Positions 33,350 through 44,942 are shown, counted from the first letter of the stretch. The stretch is DNA of 49,872 bases from Rhizopus sp. PT2906 (GCA_025529335.1 JAMYHX010000317.1:1-49872), one strand, 5' to 3'. Numbers and translations are program-made. The notes: generated by a model from the sequence alone, not told the origin.

Positions 33350-35576
33350 AATAAATAAATAAATAAAGAAAAAAAAAAAAGAATCGAATGCAGCTTTCAA
33401 GGAGGCCCTTTTAACCTTGTCTGTTATCCGCTGTCGTATGTCGTAATTACTATCAGCAATAACGTGGTTACACATTATGTTGCTTCTGTTATGGTGCAGC
33501 TAGTACGTCTTTGAATTATCTCAGGAACAAATGCTATCACTCTTTAAACATTTTGCGCAATTGGAATTGCGCCATCTTGGTGAGAATCTTGTATACATTA
33601 CACAAGCTACTGTTTATATTATACAGAATGTACTTTGTTCTACCAAGTTTGTCAGCTCAGTTGAGAAACTTGAAAAATGAAAAAAGAATATCGTACAAAC
33701 TCAATTAATCTTTGTAAGAATCTATTATAGTTTCGAACAAGTTTCTATTACAAATAGCTTCTTTTAGACAAGAGAAGTATCATGAAGGACATGTAAAATA
33801 CAGTCAATGGTCTTGACTACCAAGAAAAGTACTTAGAGTGAAGTTCATTCGATGATCTCATACGGCATTTAGTGTTTATAGAATAGATGTTCTGTGATCT
33901 GAGGATTCTGTATGTAGGGTAAAGTAGCACAATTGTGAATGCTACAGGTTTGCTGAGATTATAAGAAGGCACTACAAACGGAGTTTTGAGTTATAGGCAG
34001 TGAGAAGGGAGAACCTCTCAGTATTCAAGATTCTTTACTGTTTTCCACTTCTAAACGTAAATATCTCGCGCATTAAAAATCCTAACATGTCTTGGAAAAA
34101 CGAAGGACAGTGGCGCAAAACTCTTGAAGAATTTATTCGGAAAGAACTCTAATAGAATTATTAAGTTTTATTTCATATTACATGATAAAAACTTACGTAT
34201 TCAGCTGGTTGGTTTGCTATTAAGCGTGGGTTTACTGTTACCCCCCTTCCAGTCTTGAATATATCAGATTTTTCTGAATACAATATACGTAATAAAACGT
34301 TGAGGCGTCAATTGCCGTTGCAAATAACTAAGAGCGAAGCTATTAGATATCAAAAGATTAGATCTTTGTCAAATTTTATGATATACAACTTGTTACTTCT
34401 TACCTATTGGTTTTACTATTTGCACATCAGTAAACAGCATTAGGCACACCAAAATTACACAATGTTATGTACAATATTTCATACAGAATATCTGTCGTAT
34501 TTATAAGTACTTCATCTTATTGTAAAAGTTGACTTGAGGAAAGAGCAGCATTAAAAAGCTCACCACAAAATGCATTATATAACACGTCAAGCTCAGTTCT
34601 AATTGGACGTGGTTAATTCATGCCCATATAAAATAGTCTTAAAAAATTAAACAAGAATAACAGGTTGCGGTCGCATGGATTCTGGACCCTCTTTCAAGAC
34701 CTGCCATCAGTAGAAGATACATAGGAGGCCCTCATTACCCTCTTCACATCCACGGATGTCATTTACAACAACAGCGGCAGACGGAGGAACAATAGGGGAA
34801 CAACAAAGGTAGAGGAGATAGTGGCAGAGGTAATAGAAACAGTACTAGAGATAGAGAGTGACAGGGTGAACCGTGGAATGTTTCTGAGAAAGGGCTACAG
34901 AAAGGAGTAACTGAAAAATGAGTACAGAGAACGATGCAAGTACGGTACAGGTGGGGATCACAGATACATGGCCAGCAACAACGTGCGGGGGGGGGAACGG
35001 GACAGATAGGACACTTGGTTAATGTGTGTGACCAACAAAATGACAATAGCGGCAATGTACGGGTTTACTATCCTGGAAAGCAAGAAAGGGAACAGCATGA
35101 TTACCATTGAGCTTGGAGGAAGGTTTATGCTGGTAAGCTTGGAAGAGGAGAGCAAGGACAGTACAACTCTCACCCTTGAACCAACCAAAGGAACGATAGA
35201 TACTAAATTTCTTTCTAAAGCAAAGTATGGGAGTCCATTCTGCATTGTCCGCAAATTAAAAGGTCTCTTTCGACAGCATTATTGGCGCTGATCATAGTTA
35301 TTCATAATCTAACATATTCCTCTGGGCTAACTGAAGAGTAGCTGGTCCAAAGACGAAGAAAAAAGTAGTCAAAGATGATTTCTAATGAATATCTTACAGC
35401 TTTGTTATAAAGTGTTGGTCACATTACACTTTAAGCGACTCTTTTTATCTTATATCTCTTAAAAAGATGAGAATCATTTTATGTTATTATATGCTGTCAA
35501 GTTGGAAGCAATAAGATCACAAAGTGTAATTGTTGATAACTTCTGGTTTCACTATACAAAAAGATTTATTTTACAT
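33350..35576. other. Long gene-poor interval
   Basis: No recognisable gene over about 2.2 kb. A short frame at 34087-34152 (MSWKNEGQWRKTLEEF) is too small to assign. Around 34670-34980 one forward frame reads RG-rich (NNKGRGDSGRGNRNSTRD) with stops. 35022-35290 holds an unassigned open frame with GFTILESKKGNSMITIELGG. These could be parts of an old retroelement, but no reverse transcriptase, integrase or repeat boundary supports that. Confidence 0.35.
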
Positions 35577-36003
35577 TTAATTTCTGACAAATTCATTAAG
35601 TTTTTCAATGTCTGCACACTCTTCTTCTACTAATCTAGCACCAGGGCCCTCCTAAAGACACAGGATCAGCAAGAAAGTATATACATATAAACATTATACA
35701 CACCTTTGTCCATTTGAATAAAGTAGGAATAGCACTAAGTCCAAAGCGTACACGATAAGGATGTGTTGTATTTCCTTTCCATTCGTTACGTGCACCCACA
35801 GGAGCTTCTAATAAAATGGCATTTTCAATAGGACTAATGGCCTTTCTAATAAGGGGATCGGCAATCACGCAATCAGGACACCAAGATTCAGAAGTCTCGG
35901 GAACTTCTGTACCAAAGAAGAGAACAAACACAGGGTTACCAGTGGCAATTGATTCATTCAATTTTTCATCAAAGTTTTCAAGAGAAACGCGAACACCCTT
36001 CAT
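35577..36003 (-). CDS. Thioredoxin-like protein, TXNDC17 (TRP14) family
   Basis: Two reverse-strand exons (36003-35704, 35651-35577) encode 124 residues, matching the about 123 of human TXNDC17. The active-site motif is SESWCPDCV with Cys42 and Cys45 (WCPDC is diagnostic for this family), followed by VRFGLSAIPTLFKW with the cis-proline. The second exon encodes GPGARLVEEECADIEKLNEF. It is a small cytosolic disulfide reductase related to thioredoxin. The 52-bp intron has a GTGTGT donor, weaker than most in the window, but without it the protein would end in an unrelated hydrophobic tail. Confidence 0.92.
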
Positions 36004-36711
36004 TTTTTTGTTTAAGAAAAAAAGAAAAAAAAAAAGTGGAGAAATTTATACAATCTGTGCGGAGGTTCAACAGTGCTTAATAATGACTGTAGCCATTTTC
36101 ATGCCAAATGATGCTATACGCATTAATAATTGTGTGTTCAAGAGGGCATCGATGATCTGTATGACTTACAAATTATTTATTTGATCTTTGTTTTTATTAT
36201 TTTGAAGGGTTTACGATATAGTTGGCTTGTGGATATAAATATATCCTTCTATAACAATGTCAAGATTATACAACAAATTCCCTTTAGTCATCTGCCCCTC
36301 CTTGTAGAATATTCTTGTTGCATTTCTGTTTCTTTTTCTTGGCTTATGAGTAATATCGCTTCCTTTTAGGCATACATGCGTGTGTACCTTCTTTAATAAA
36401 TCAACCATTGGATGACACATGTCACTCAGACAACAACAACAACAACAACAAATAAACAGTAATACATTTCATAAATAAACCTCAAGGTAATAAACGACCA
36501 TAATCCGAAATATTGATACATCTTTAGCTCTACTGAACATATAAATAGATTAAACCTTTAAGCTTCGTGTTAATATTCCGAAATTGGGTAATTGACTACA
36601 TGACAAAAGTGTAATGTTGCACTAAAATAGAGCTGTCTTTTGGTTTAATTATGTCTCTCTCCTTCTCTTCTCTTTTCTCTTTCTTTTTTTCCCCCTTGTA
36701 AACCGCCAACT
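36004..36711. other. Divergent intergenic region
   Basis: Region between two genes transcribed away from each other. It contains a (CAA)7 repeat at about 36431-36451 and a pyrimidine-rich leader at 36655-36700. No gene recognised. Confidence 0.35.
36431..36451. repeat. (CAA)n microsatellite
   Basis: Seven CAA units, uninterrupted, in an intergenic region. Confidence 0.85.
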
Positions 36712-39250
36712 ATGACAGAAAAGGCCTCGACCACAGTGGGCCGTGCTTCCTCTGTAAAAAGAAAGTCTATTCTTTCAGAGCTCGGCATCAAGCCAGGTGC
36801 AGAGCCTGTTAGTTCAAAACCTACCACACGAACTTCACCTACATCAACAGCAAGTAAGACCAAGACGGCAACTAGAACTTCTACAGTACCTTCCGCCACT
36901 CGACCAAGCAAGACACCTGTCACTCGAAAGGCACCACCTGCCGCCATCAAGACAGATCGTGCCACCCCGACTTCAAGTGCAACCTCATCGCCAACTGTTC
37001 CTAAACGTAGGTCCATTGTGCCCTCATCGACTGCATCTAATAGACCACCCAACTCGCCTCTGGCCCGTAGGTCATCTGTTAATCACTCACCAAGTACAAG
37101 CAATGCTGCCAAACGCATGTCCACACCAGTCGGTTTGGCAGAATTAACCATCAAGGAGAAGGTGCCTGAGCAGGAAGAACTACTCGAACAGAAAGAAAAG
37201 GAGATTGAAAATTTAAAACAAGAGGTAAAAAAAAAGCAGTGATTTAAGGAAAACAAGGCAAACACGATAATTGGGTATAGCACAAACAGAATGTATCAAA
37301 GTTACAAGAGGAAATAGACGAATTAAAGAAGCAATTGGAGTCTAACAAGGCAAAGGATGTAAGAGAGAGAGAAAGAGTGATGATGTTGATGACATAGTCT
37401 TAATCGTTCCTTGTAGGTAGCAGAAAGTAATGACAAAGATTTAATAGAGAAAGCTATACAAGTAATGAAAAAGTAGAAAACCACATACTAAACACGTATC
37501 TCACATTCTTTGCCTTTTTTTTTTCTCTTTTCAAAAGGAAGCCAAAGCTAAATTAAAACAAGAGCATCAAGAAGAAATGGAAAAAGTGCTGGAAGAACAA
37601 GAGAAAAAGCTTAGGTCAGAGATGGCAATAACCAAAGCAGAATATGAGGAGAAAATCAACATGGTGCAGTCAAAGCAGGCTGATATCACAAAACAGCTTG
37701 ATTTTATAAAGGTACGTTTGTTTACAGCACCAATAGCAAAACAGCTTGGGGAGGGAAACATCTATGCTCAATCAAGATATGTATAGGCTGAAAATATTGA
37801 ATTAAAAGCTCAGCTGCAAAAGGAAAAAGATGAACATAAAGAGAATAATGATAGACATGCGTCAGAGATAGCCGAGTTAAATGAGAAGATTGCAAGTTTG
37901 GAGAAATCACATACAAATAGCCATATTCGAAAGGTAGAAAGCGAACTAGCAAACGCTAAATCGGCTTTAGAGGAGTTCAAGAGACAATCTCAGCTTCATA
38001 TTGAAGCCATTGAGCAACGTCATAGGGAAGAAATCAGGCAACTTCAAAGCGGCACTGATGATACAGCCATGGCTTGGTTAGAAAAAACAAAGGCAACGCA
38101 ACAAGAGGTTCACGCATTACACGATGAGTTACAGCGAAAAGAAGCAGCACACAATGAATCGCTTGCAGCTGTCAAGGAACAATATGAGAATGAAATAGAG
38201 CTATTGAAGCAAACATGTGATAAAAAAGAAACGGAAATTGAAGAGCGATCAGCACAGATTGAGAGTCTTTTGTTCCAGGTGGAGACCTTGCAGAATTCAT
38301 TAGAGGCGGCTACTGCTCGCTTCGAGCATACGGCTAAATCAACTCCAAGCTCCTCAAGCAATCCAGATGATATTAACGCAAAGTCTCATAACACAAGCCA
38401 TGAACAGTGTGTCAAGCGGTACGAGGCAAAGCAAAAGGAGCTGGATGATTTGAAGGTTCGATTGGCCGAGATTAAGGAAACACACGAAAGTCAGTTGAAT
38501 AGGCTGGGTCAGGAAAAGGCAAATGCTATTCAGGAGCTTCGAAAGACAATTGCTCAATTAGAACAGCAGCAGAAGTCAAGTGGATCAGGTAATGTCAGTG
38601 AAGAGAGATTGATTCAAATAGCCGAACAACACAAGAAAGAGATTCAGGCCATGCATGAACAATACCAACATACGATTGACGCCAAAAACAAAGAATTGGA
38701 GGATTACGCTTATCGAGTAAAGGCGCTAGTAGCTTCAAAGCAAAAAGAGCTTGAAAAACTACAGATTGAAAAGAAAATGGAAGAGGAGAAACATGATAGA
38801 GAAGTTGAAGGATACGAGGTGAGTTTTCTTTTCATTCCTTTTTTTTCTTCTTCTTCCTTTTTCACAAAAAGAAAGAGAAATGGGGGGGATTAAAGCCTTT
38901 TCCCTCCTTTTTTTATATATTATTTCTTTTTTTATTGAGTGATTTTTTAGTATTACACTCTTATGATTTGATGTGATAATATTTATTTTTGATTTTAAAA
39001 AAAGATTAAAATGAAAGAGTTGGAGAAGCAAATTTACAAGTGCCAAGAAAGAGCAAACCATTGGGAAATACTTCATAACAATAGTCAAGCGCTCATTGAA
39101 GACATGAAGAAGGGTTGCTTAGCTCATCGTGATGAAAATGAACAACTTATAAAGTAAGTGAATAGTTACTACTTTTAATAAACTGACATCTTTCATAGGT
39201 TGGCGAATCGATTACAATTAGAGTTGCAAAAAGGAGGAGCTCATACCTAA
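36712..39250 (+). CDS. Large coiled-coil protein with basic Ser/Thr/Pro-rich N-terminus
   Basis: Seven exons (36712-37224, 37290-37358, 37417-37461, 37538-37711, 37787-38818, 39005-39153, 39199-39250) encode 677 residues. Residues 1 to about 145 are basic and Ser/Thr/Pro/Ala-rich (SVKRKSILSELGIKPGAEP, RRSSVNHSPS). From about 150 to the end the sequence is nearly continuous heptad-like Glu/Lys/Leu/Gln coiled coil (EKEIENLKQE, LKVRLAEIKETHESQLNRLG, KRYEAKQKELDDL), broken by a short Ser/Asn stretch near 430. Such an architecture is typical of cytoskeletal or microtubule-associated scaffolds, but there is no CAP-Gly, kinesin or other named domain, so I give no function. Low-complexity coiled coil makes orthology by eye unsafe. 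Confidence 0.8.
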
Positions 39251-40262
39251 ACTTATATCCCAAAATAAAGAATGGATCTTGTTATCCCTCATCTTTAAAG
39301 TATACTTTGAGAAAGATATGTTGATTACTTATGTCTTGTAAATGAACATAATATGAAGAGCAAACTATTCAATGAATGATTGTTAATGAACTACTCTATT
39401 GACGTAAAAAGAAGGCCTGAAGATGTAATGGATAAACTTATCAGCGCCCTGAAGGACAACAAATAAGCTTGGATCCAATGAAATTTTAGCCTTTGTTTAT
39501 CCGAATATCGTGAGTTCAAAACTATCTATTGGTACTAAAATGTTTATCAACTTCCCAAAGGGGCTTGACTTCACAGTACCCTCGATTGCATTGCATGATG
39601 ACGATAATATAGACTGACCTGTTTCCGGAGGCTGTGATATAGTCAAAATAACTACCATAGGTAATATACAGATAATGCCGATGTGATTGTCTTTATTATG
39701 AATTAAGACGAGAAAGAGAGAGAGAGAGAGATCATTATTACAGTATCGCCATTTGTATGCAAGCAGGCGATTACGTGCATTAATCGCATCAATGAGAATT
39801 GGACATGCTGCGCTATACGATAATAACGTGTTTTGTGGTCAGTCTCTTTGTATTATAGATAAACAAAAGTGATCTACAGAGTAAATACGACAGACTCTAT
39901 CGATTTCTAAATGTCCACTGACTGTATTGTAATCTTGTCAAGCAACAATGCATCAATACAGGAGCGGATAGCTCTATCGTATCATTAAGGCTAGTTGAGT
40001 TAATACTAAAGACATATTGTCTTATAAATGAGTTAAAGTGGTGACTGCCATTCACGCTTGTCACTAGAAACATTTGTCATCTAGGGATTTCTACCTTCTA
40101 TCCCAGACTGTCATTTTCATTTGAAAAATTGCGACAGGATACTATTTTTAGGAAATAATCCCGTCGCCATCCTCAGAAGCCCGAACTCAATCAAAACCCC
40201 CTTTTGCCTCTCCTTGTGTTAGGATCTCTTTCTTTTCCCTTTTCCCCTAAAAAAAATAGAAG
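39251..40262. other. Intergenic containing a dispersed repeat
   Basis: No gene recognised. The central part is dispersed repeat copy D with a (GA)n tract at 39713-39730. A pyrimidine-rich leader (40195-40250) precedes the next gene. Confidence 0.35.
39701..39860. repeat. Dispersed repeat, copy D
   Basis: Partner of 25077-25226 in the same orientation, with shared ends AATTAAGACGA and TATAGAT. The GA tract near the left end is longer here. Confidence 0.6.
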
Positions 40263-41368
40263 ATGAATTTATTCAAGTTTAATAATAATAATAATACAAA
40301 ATCATCAGCAGCCAGCACAAAATCCTCTGTCACGGCTACTACAGTTGACCTTGGACCCATGACTCAAGAACCCATTCTCACTCCGCCTACAGACTATCAA
40401 CCTGTATTGAACGACCCATTAGATGAAGAGCAAAAAAAGAAAGTACATGCATTGATGGAGTATGTGGAAAGTATCATGCTTCCGAAAGAACATGAATATT
40501 TTCCCAATGAAAAAGGATTTCTGACGGAGGCAACGGCCAATCGTTATCTTCGGGCCAGAAAGTGGGATTTAGAGGTAAAAGAGAGATAATATGATCATAA
40601 AGAGAGAGAGAGCGTTTGATTGATAATGACATATAGGCAGCCAAGACAATGTTGGAGAATTCGATCAAGTGGAGAAGAGAGTTCAGGCCTGACCAATTGG
40701 ACCCAGAGATGATTCGACCAGAGGTATGTATTTGATGATAAAAGATGATGTACCATTAATAACATATTTAGGCAGAAACTGGTAAAATGTATTACAATGG
40801 TTATGACAAGACGGGTAAACCATTGTGGATCATGAAGCCTAGAAATGAAAATTCCAAGGATTCGGATAGACAGATTAAGCATGTTGTATTCAATTTAGAA
40901 CGAGGTATCCGGTTGATGCCTCCACAAGTAGAAAAGGTGTCTATTGTAGTAGACTTTAAAGGATCATCCATTACCAGTAATCCAAGTGCAAGCACGTGTA
41001 AAAAGTTTATAGATATCTTAGCAAACCATTACCCTGAAAGATTAGGCGTGGCATTTTTTGTAAATTGTAAGGTTTATCTTGCTTTATAAAGTGCGCACTA
41101 ACTCATTAATAAAATAGCTCCATGGTTTTTCTTGACTACATTCAAAATGGTTGCTCCCTTTATGGATCCTGTTACAAGAAATAAAATAAAATTTATAGAT
41201 GAAGACACTAATAAGAACAGTCAAGATGTCATTTGTATGGAAGACTGCATTTCGCCTGAACAAATAGAGGCAAGCTTGGGTGGAAAATTCAACTTTAACT
41301 TTGATATTGATACCTATTGGGATGCTCTTTTAAAAAGAACTGATAAAGAAGTCATTGAATACTTGTAA
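40263..41368 (+). CDS. Sec14-like CRAL-TRIO protein, Pdr16/Sfh-type
   Basis: Four exons (40263-40574, 40637-40723, 40772-41066, 41118-41368) encode 314 residues. The CRAL-TRIO-N helix bundle includes EATANRYLRARKWDLEAAK and ENSIKWRREFRPDQL. The lipid-binding domain shows GKMYYNGYDKTGKPLWIMKP, VSIVVDFKGSS, ANHYPERLGVAFFVNSPWFF and CISPEQIEASLGGKFNFNFD. The last segment and the PWFF context resemble yeast Pdr16/Sfh3 more than Sec14 itself. The probable role is phosphatidylinositol or sterol transfer. The N-terminus has a run of five Asn codons (AAT repeats). This is the second CRAL-TRIO gene of the window; it is not a recent tandem copy of the one at 9630, because the sequences and intron positions differ. 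Confidence 0.9.
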
Positions 41369-41769
41369 TTCTTATTGTATTAACTAGTTTATTGATGTAT
41401 TAGAAATAAAATCACTCTAATCATTACTCTTCACTCTCATATGTACTCTGGAATTGAAAAAAAAAAGTATGCAATATTACATGATTTGACTGCTTTTTTA
41501 ATGTTTCTCTCCGACTCGAACATCGAACCTGCGCAACAAGCATTTGGTTCCTGAAAGTACGAGCTTTATTTCCTTTCTTTTCAAATATAAACGTTTTTCT
41601 TTACTTACCGCATTGAGCTTTTCTTTTCTTTACTCATCGTATAAAACATTTTGAAATAATTCGGTATGTAACGTTTGTTTGATTTGAACATATCTGTTAA
41701 ACATTGTTGTTCATTAGAACAACGGAAAACAATACTTCTAGAATAACTACATGCTCCTCCTGTGTTGCG
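41369..41769. other. Intergenic upstream of the Helitron remnant
   Basis: No gene recognised. A sequence at 41510-41560 vaguely resembles a tRNA T arm but does not fold as a tRNA. Confidence 0.3.
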
Positions 41770-42866
41770 ATATTGCCAACAGATTCACGCTACCGCACCT
41801 ATAAAGCGTGCAGAGAAAGAGTTACAGCATCGTGACGCAGATGTAGAGTTGAACAAGAAGAACAGGAAGGCATCCCAATAAAACACAGGGGAAGACTTAG
41901 AATAGAATCTTCTCAGACCATTCCTGTTGCTTATATCTCTCAGCTTTCTCGCCTTCGTCCTTTGGACCTTGGACGTATCGACAAGGAATGCTCACACTGT
42001 CACGTCTTGCATTGGATCGATGAAAGGTAAGAGACATCATCTTTGATAAGTCCCAGCTGGGAATCATGCTGCAAGCGGGGATCAGTCCAATTGCAACTCT
42101 TACCTGACTCACCTCAATACTTGAAAGACTTGCTTGCACGTACAGACACTCAAGGAAGGCACTTTAAGGACAATCTTCGCCAACATAGCGCTGCCTTTGC
42201 GTTTACTTCCTTAGGTTGCGACGTTGTTTCGGCTGAAGATCGTACCAACAACAACAACAATAGAGGTGGATTAAACGCCTTTCGGATTCATGGCGCACTT
42301 TGCCGCCATCAAGGCCCCTTGATTCCAGTTGAAGGTAGTGAGCCTTCCTACGCCTAGCTGTATATCTTTGATCTTTCATATGATGCTCAGAGACGATCAG
42401 AAAGGAATGAGAATTTGACAATGAAATTATAGAAAATCCTTCAACTCTGCTTTCTCAATGCAATCCCTTCGCACGCATTTATTGTCATGCATATGAGATA
42501 TTGAGCTACCATGAGAGTTCCAGCATTAACAGTGAGGATAGATATAACAATAATGGCTCTACCGAAAGTGGATCGCCTTATATTATCACAAGTCCATCGA
42601 TGAGAATGCATTTGACTGAAGGAGACGACAAACGCACTCAAAACCCGTCAACGATGGAAGAAATTACCGCAGTTATTTCTATTGGGTATATTGACAGAAA
42701 CTTTCGTGACATTGTTCTTACTTTGAGAAGCAGCAGCAGAAATGATAGTCTCGGCCGAGGACATGATTTTGAGCAGCACTTTCAACATATCAGCCAGATA
42801 CATGCTGTATGCGTGTATACGAATTGCGTACTGATATTCCATAATGAAACATATGGGTATCGTTAG
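41770..42866 (+). mobile_element. Helitron N-terminal domain fragment (decayed)
   Basis: Forward-strand translation gives, across several frames, KRAEKELQHRDADVELNK, then LGRIDKECSHCHVLHW, SPSWESCCKRGSVQLQLLP, LRQHSAAFAFTSLGCD, FRIHGALCRHQGPLIP, LYIFDLSYDAQRRSERN, NPFARIYCHAYEIL and EITAVI...RDIVLTLR, ending in HDFEQHFQHISQIH. This is the order of the Helitron-like N-terminal domain that precedes the Rep nuclease in Helitron proteins. The copy is dead: a TAG (42355-42357) replaces Gln before LYIFD, and a frameshift lies near 42415. The HUH Rep and helicase domains are missing. I could not define a 5' TC or 3' CTRR hairpin end. Confidence 0.8.
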
Positions 42867-43179
42867 GATTTGTATTTCTTCGTTTCCCTCTTCACTGTTA
42901 CTTCTTCAATCACTGTTCTTGATGTTTAGATGATGATTCATGACCACCGTGTGTCATCCTAGTATCCTTATCCCATCACTTTTATAAAGAAAGCTGCTTT
43001 GAGGATTATAATAAGATGTGCAGTGTGCCGAAAGTGGAGCGACTTTTCATTCGAGACAGATTTTACTATTGAAGAAAATATGATTAATTAATAAAAACAA
43101 TGTTGTCGATCGTTAATTTAACATGACAAGGCTATCCGCAGCTACCTTTCCCTTTTCCCTTTTTTTCTTTACCTTCAAC
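42867..43179. other. Intergenic between transposon fragments
   Basis: No coding recognised. A T-rich stretch and pyrimidine-rich leader (43140-43175) precede the ATG at 43180. Confidence 0.3.
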
Positions 43180-44120
43180 ATGAAACAAAAGAAAAACGAT
43201 GACCCTCCGCCTCTAAAGGCAAAGCGAAACAAAGGGAAAGGTATGTAAGCTGCAAGGTTGATATGACATTTATTAAGGGTCCATTAGCCGTCGAGTGCGG
43301 GTTCTCTTCTTTGTTTGTCCAAACGCAAACAAGCTTATTCAAAAATACAGCTTTTGAAGCAAGTGATGATGACTTCCAAGAAACACCCTTACTTAGAAAA
43401 GATAACATCTATTAGTTCTATCTGTTTTATAACTGAATGTTGAAATAGACAAGAATATCCGTACTACTTTGAAAGCTGCTAAAGAAGACACATCTGCTCC
43501 TGGTCCCTCAAATGTTGTCATCAATCAAAAGATGTCTATGTCTACAGTCAACAAAGATACAAGTGTTCAAGCTGTATTACCTGCTCCTGCTCCTATCCAG
43601 ACCTCCAAGAAATATCAAGACAAAATTGATAAGACTGAAGCACTTAAAAAGCAAAAAGAAAAGGACAAGACGACAACAAATGAGCAAAAATAAGTACGAT
43701 GTCCTTCTTGTGGTGGAACCGATCACTCTCGCTCCTCCAGCAAGTTGTGTCCTATGAATAAGTCAAAAACAAAACTTCCAAATCCCAAAGATACCGTCGA
43801 AAAAAATCTCTGTAATCAAGACATCTATGGCTAATACTTGCAAGTATTCCAAGTTCGTTAACTTGATTGAAGAAGTAGTTGACCACATTACTCAGCTGGT
43901 ATACGCTGGCTCCATTTTTGCTAACTACTATTTTTTGGAGCTTCTCGAGAATGGTGAAGAACTACCTGTGGTTAGTCAAAACTTGTTCTATAACATATTT
44001 TCCATCTTTGCTGTCCAAGGAAAGCCCTCCCCCCTTCAAAAGACCTTCAAAAGATTAACAGTGCTCCCTGGATTTAATGTGCTGTCCATAACAGCAGTGC
44101 ATTCCTTAACGCCTCGATAA
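43180..44120 (+). pseudogene. N-terminal part of a zinc-knuckle, Fanzor-like transposon protein (broken)
   Basis: A possible first exon (43180-43240, basic MKQKKNDDPPPLKAKRN) splices to about 43450. The following frame encodes a Lys-rich linker and then, after an in-frame TAA (43691-43693), a CCHC-like knuckle CPSCGGTDHSRSSSKLCP (from 43700). A frameshift at about 43790-43805 leads into VIKTSMANTCKYSKFVNLIEE, LVYAGSIFANYYFLELLENG and LPVVSQNLFYNIFSIFAVQG, ending in a stop at 44118-44120. From general knowledge, this order (basic N-terminus, CGGTDH knuckle, YAGS-FAN-LENG block) precedes a C-terminal TnpB/Fanzor-like zinc-ribbon half in mucoralean transposon proteins. That C-terminal half does not follow on this strand; a matching one lies on the opposite strand at 44306-44942. 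The family link is inference. Confidence 0.55.
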
Positions 44121-44305
44121 GTATAAAATGAATAAGACGTTATTTTTTATTCATCAGTCTTTTAGTTAGAAATAAAATAAAATATATAAAAAGGCAAGGG
44201 TAAATAAAAATTGTGGTTAAATAACCCTAAATACTCTTTTCTGTTCTCTCTAATACAGTTTATCTACTTTAAATGTCTAAAAAAAAAAAAGACAAGCTGT
44301 TTACG

Positions 44306-44942
44306 CTATAGTAATCGTTGAAAAACAGTTGGTCGACCGTTTCCTCTCCAAGTTGATAAAGAGATTGACATCATATTTTTTGTAGCATTCACGTCTCGTT
44401 GCCATAATGTATTGTGAGTTTTACAGACCAGTACACTGTTGCCGCGAGTGTGCTTTGCAGGTACAAGAATAGTCTTTTCACAGTTGTTGCAAGCCTTTGA
44501 GGTATTGAATTCGCCAATGATGACAGCAATAAGACCATTCTCTCTCTCCTGCTTTTTCAGAGTCTTCCACAACTTCTCTGTTACCCCACAACGATTACCC
44601 TTTAGCTTCATTAAGTCCTTTCCAAGTATTCCGTTCCCAAAAACGATCAGCGGTGTCTTTCTGTTGTTTTCGATATACGACAGAGATTTCCATTTGTTTA
44701 GTCTTCCAAAAAAAAAAATTAGTTGCTTACTTTGTCGGCACGTTGATGGTAGCATTTAGGGCAGCTTTCTTATTTTTCTTCGTTTTTCTTCGTCTTTTAT
44801 TATATTTAGCACGCCCAGTAACAAGAATATCAACCATCTTCTCGGCCGCTCTCTGTTGACCTTCATACAAAAAGGGGAACGCTACATGCACGAAAAAATT
44901 AACGAAAAAGTGGCTAATTCTACAGGCGTTACCTTTAGCCAT
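44306..44942 (-). CDS. Fanzor/TnpB-like C-terminal half (RuvC-II, zinc ribbon, RuvC-III)
   Basis: The reverse-strand model is 44942-44933, 44881-44731 and 44702-44306, 185 residues. The sequence QQRAAEKMVDILV, a basic stretch (YNKRRRKTKKNKKA) and LIVFGNGILGKDLMKLKGNR precede IIGEFNTSKACNNC. Glu118 fits the RuvC-II acidic residue. Cys125, Cys128, Cys147 and His150 form the OrfB/TnpB-type zinc ribbon, and WQRDVNATKN supplies the RuvC-III Asp157. The RuvC-I Asp and all N-terminal domains are absent, so cleavage activity is not expected from this fragment alone. The first intron (51 bp, GTAACG...GTAG) is ordinary. The second gap (44703-44730) would be a 28-nt intron with GTAAGC donor and AAG acceptor; alternatively it is a frameshift in an 11-base homopolymer. 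No further stops interrupt the frame. Probably a transposon relic. Confidence 0.65.

Noticed and set aside
41510..41560. Sequence resembling a tRNA T arm (CGACTCGAACATCGAACC)
   Set aside because: No matching D arm, anticodon arm or acceptor pairing at the right distances.
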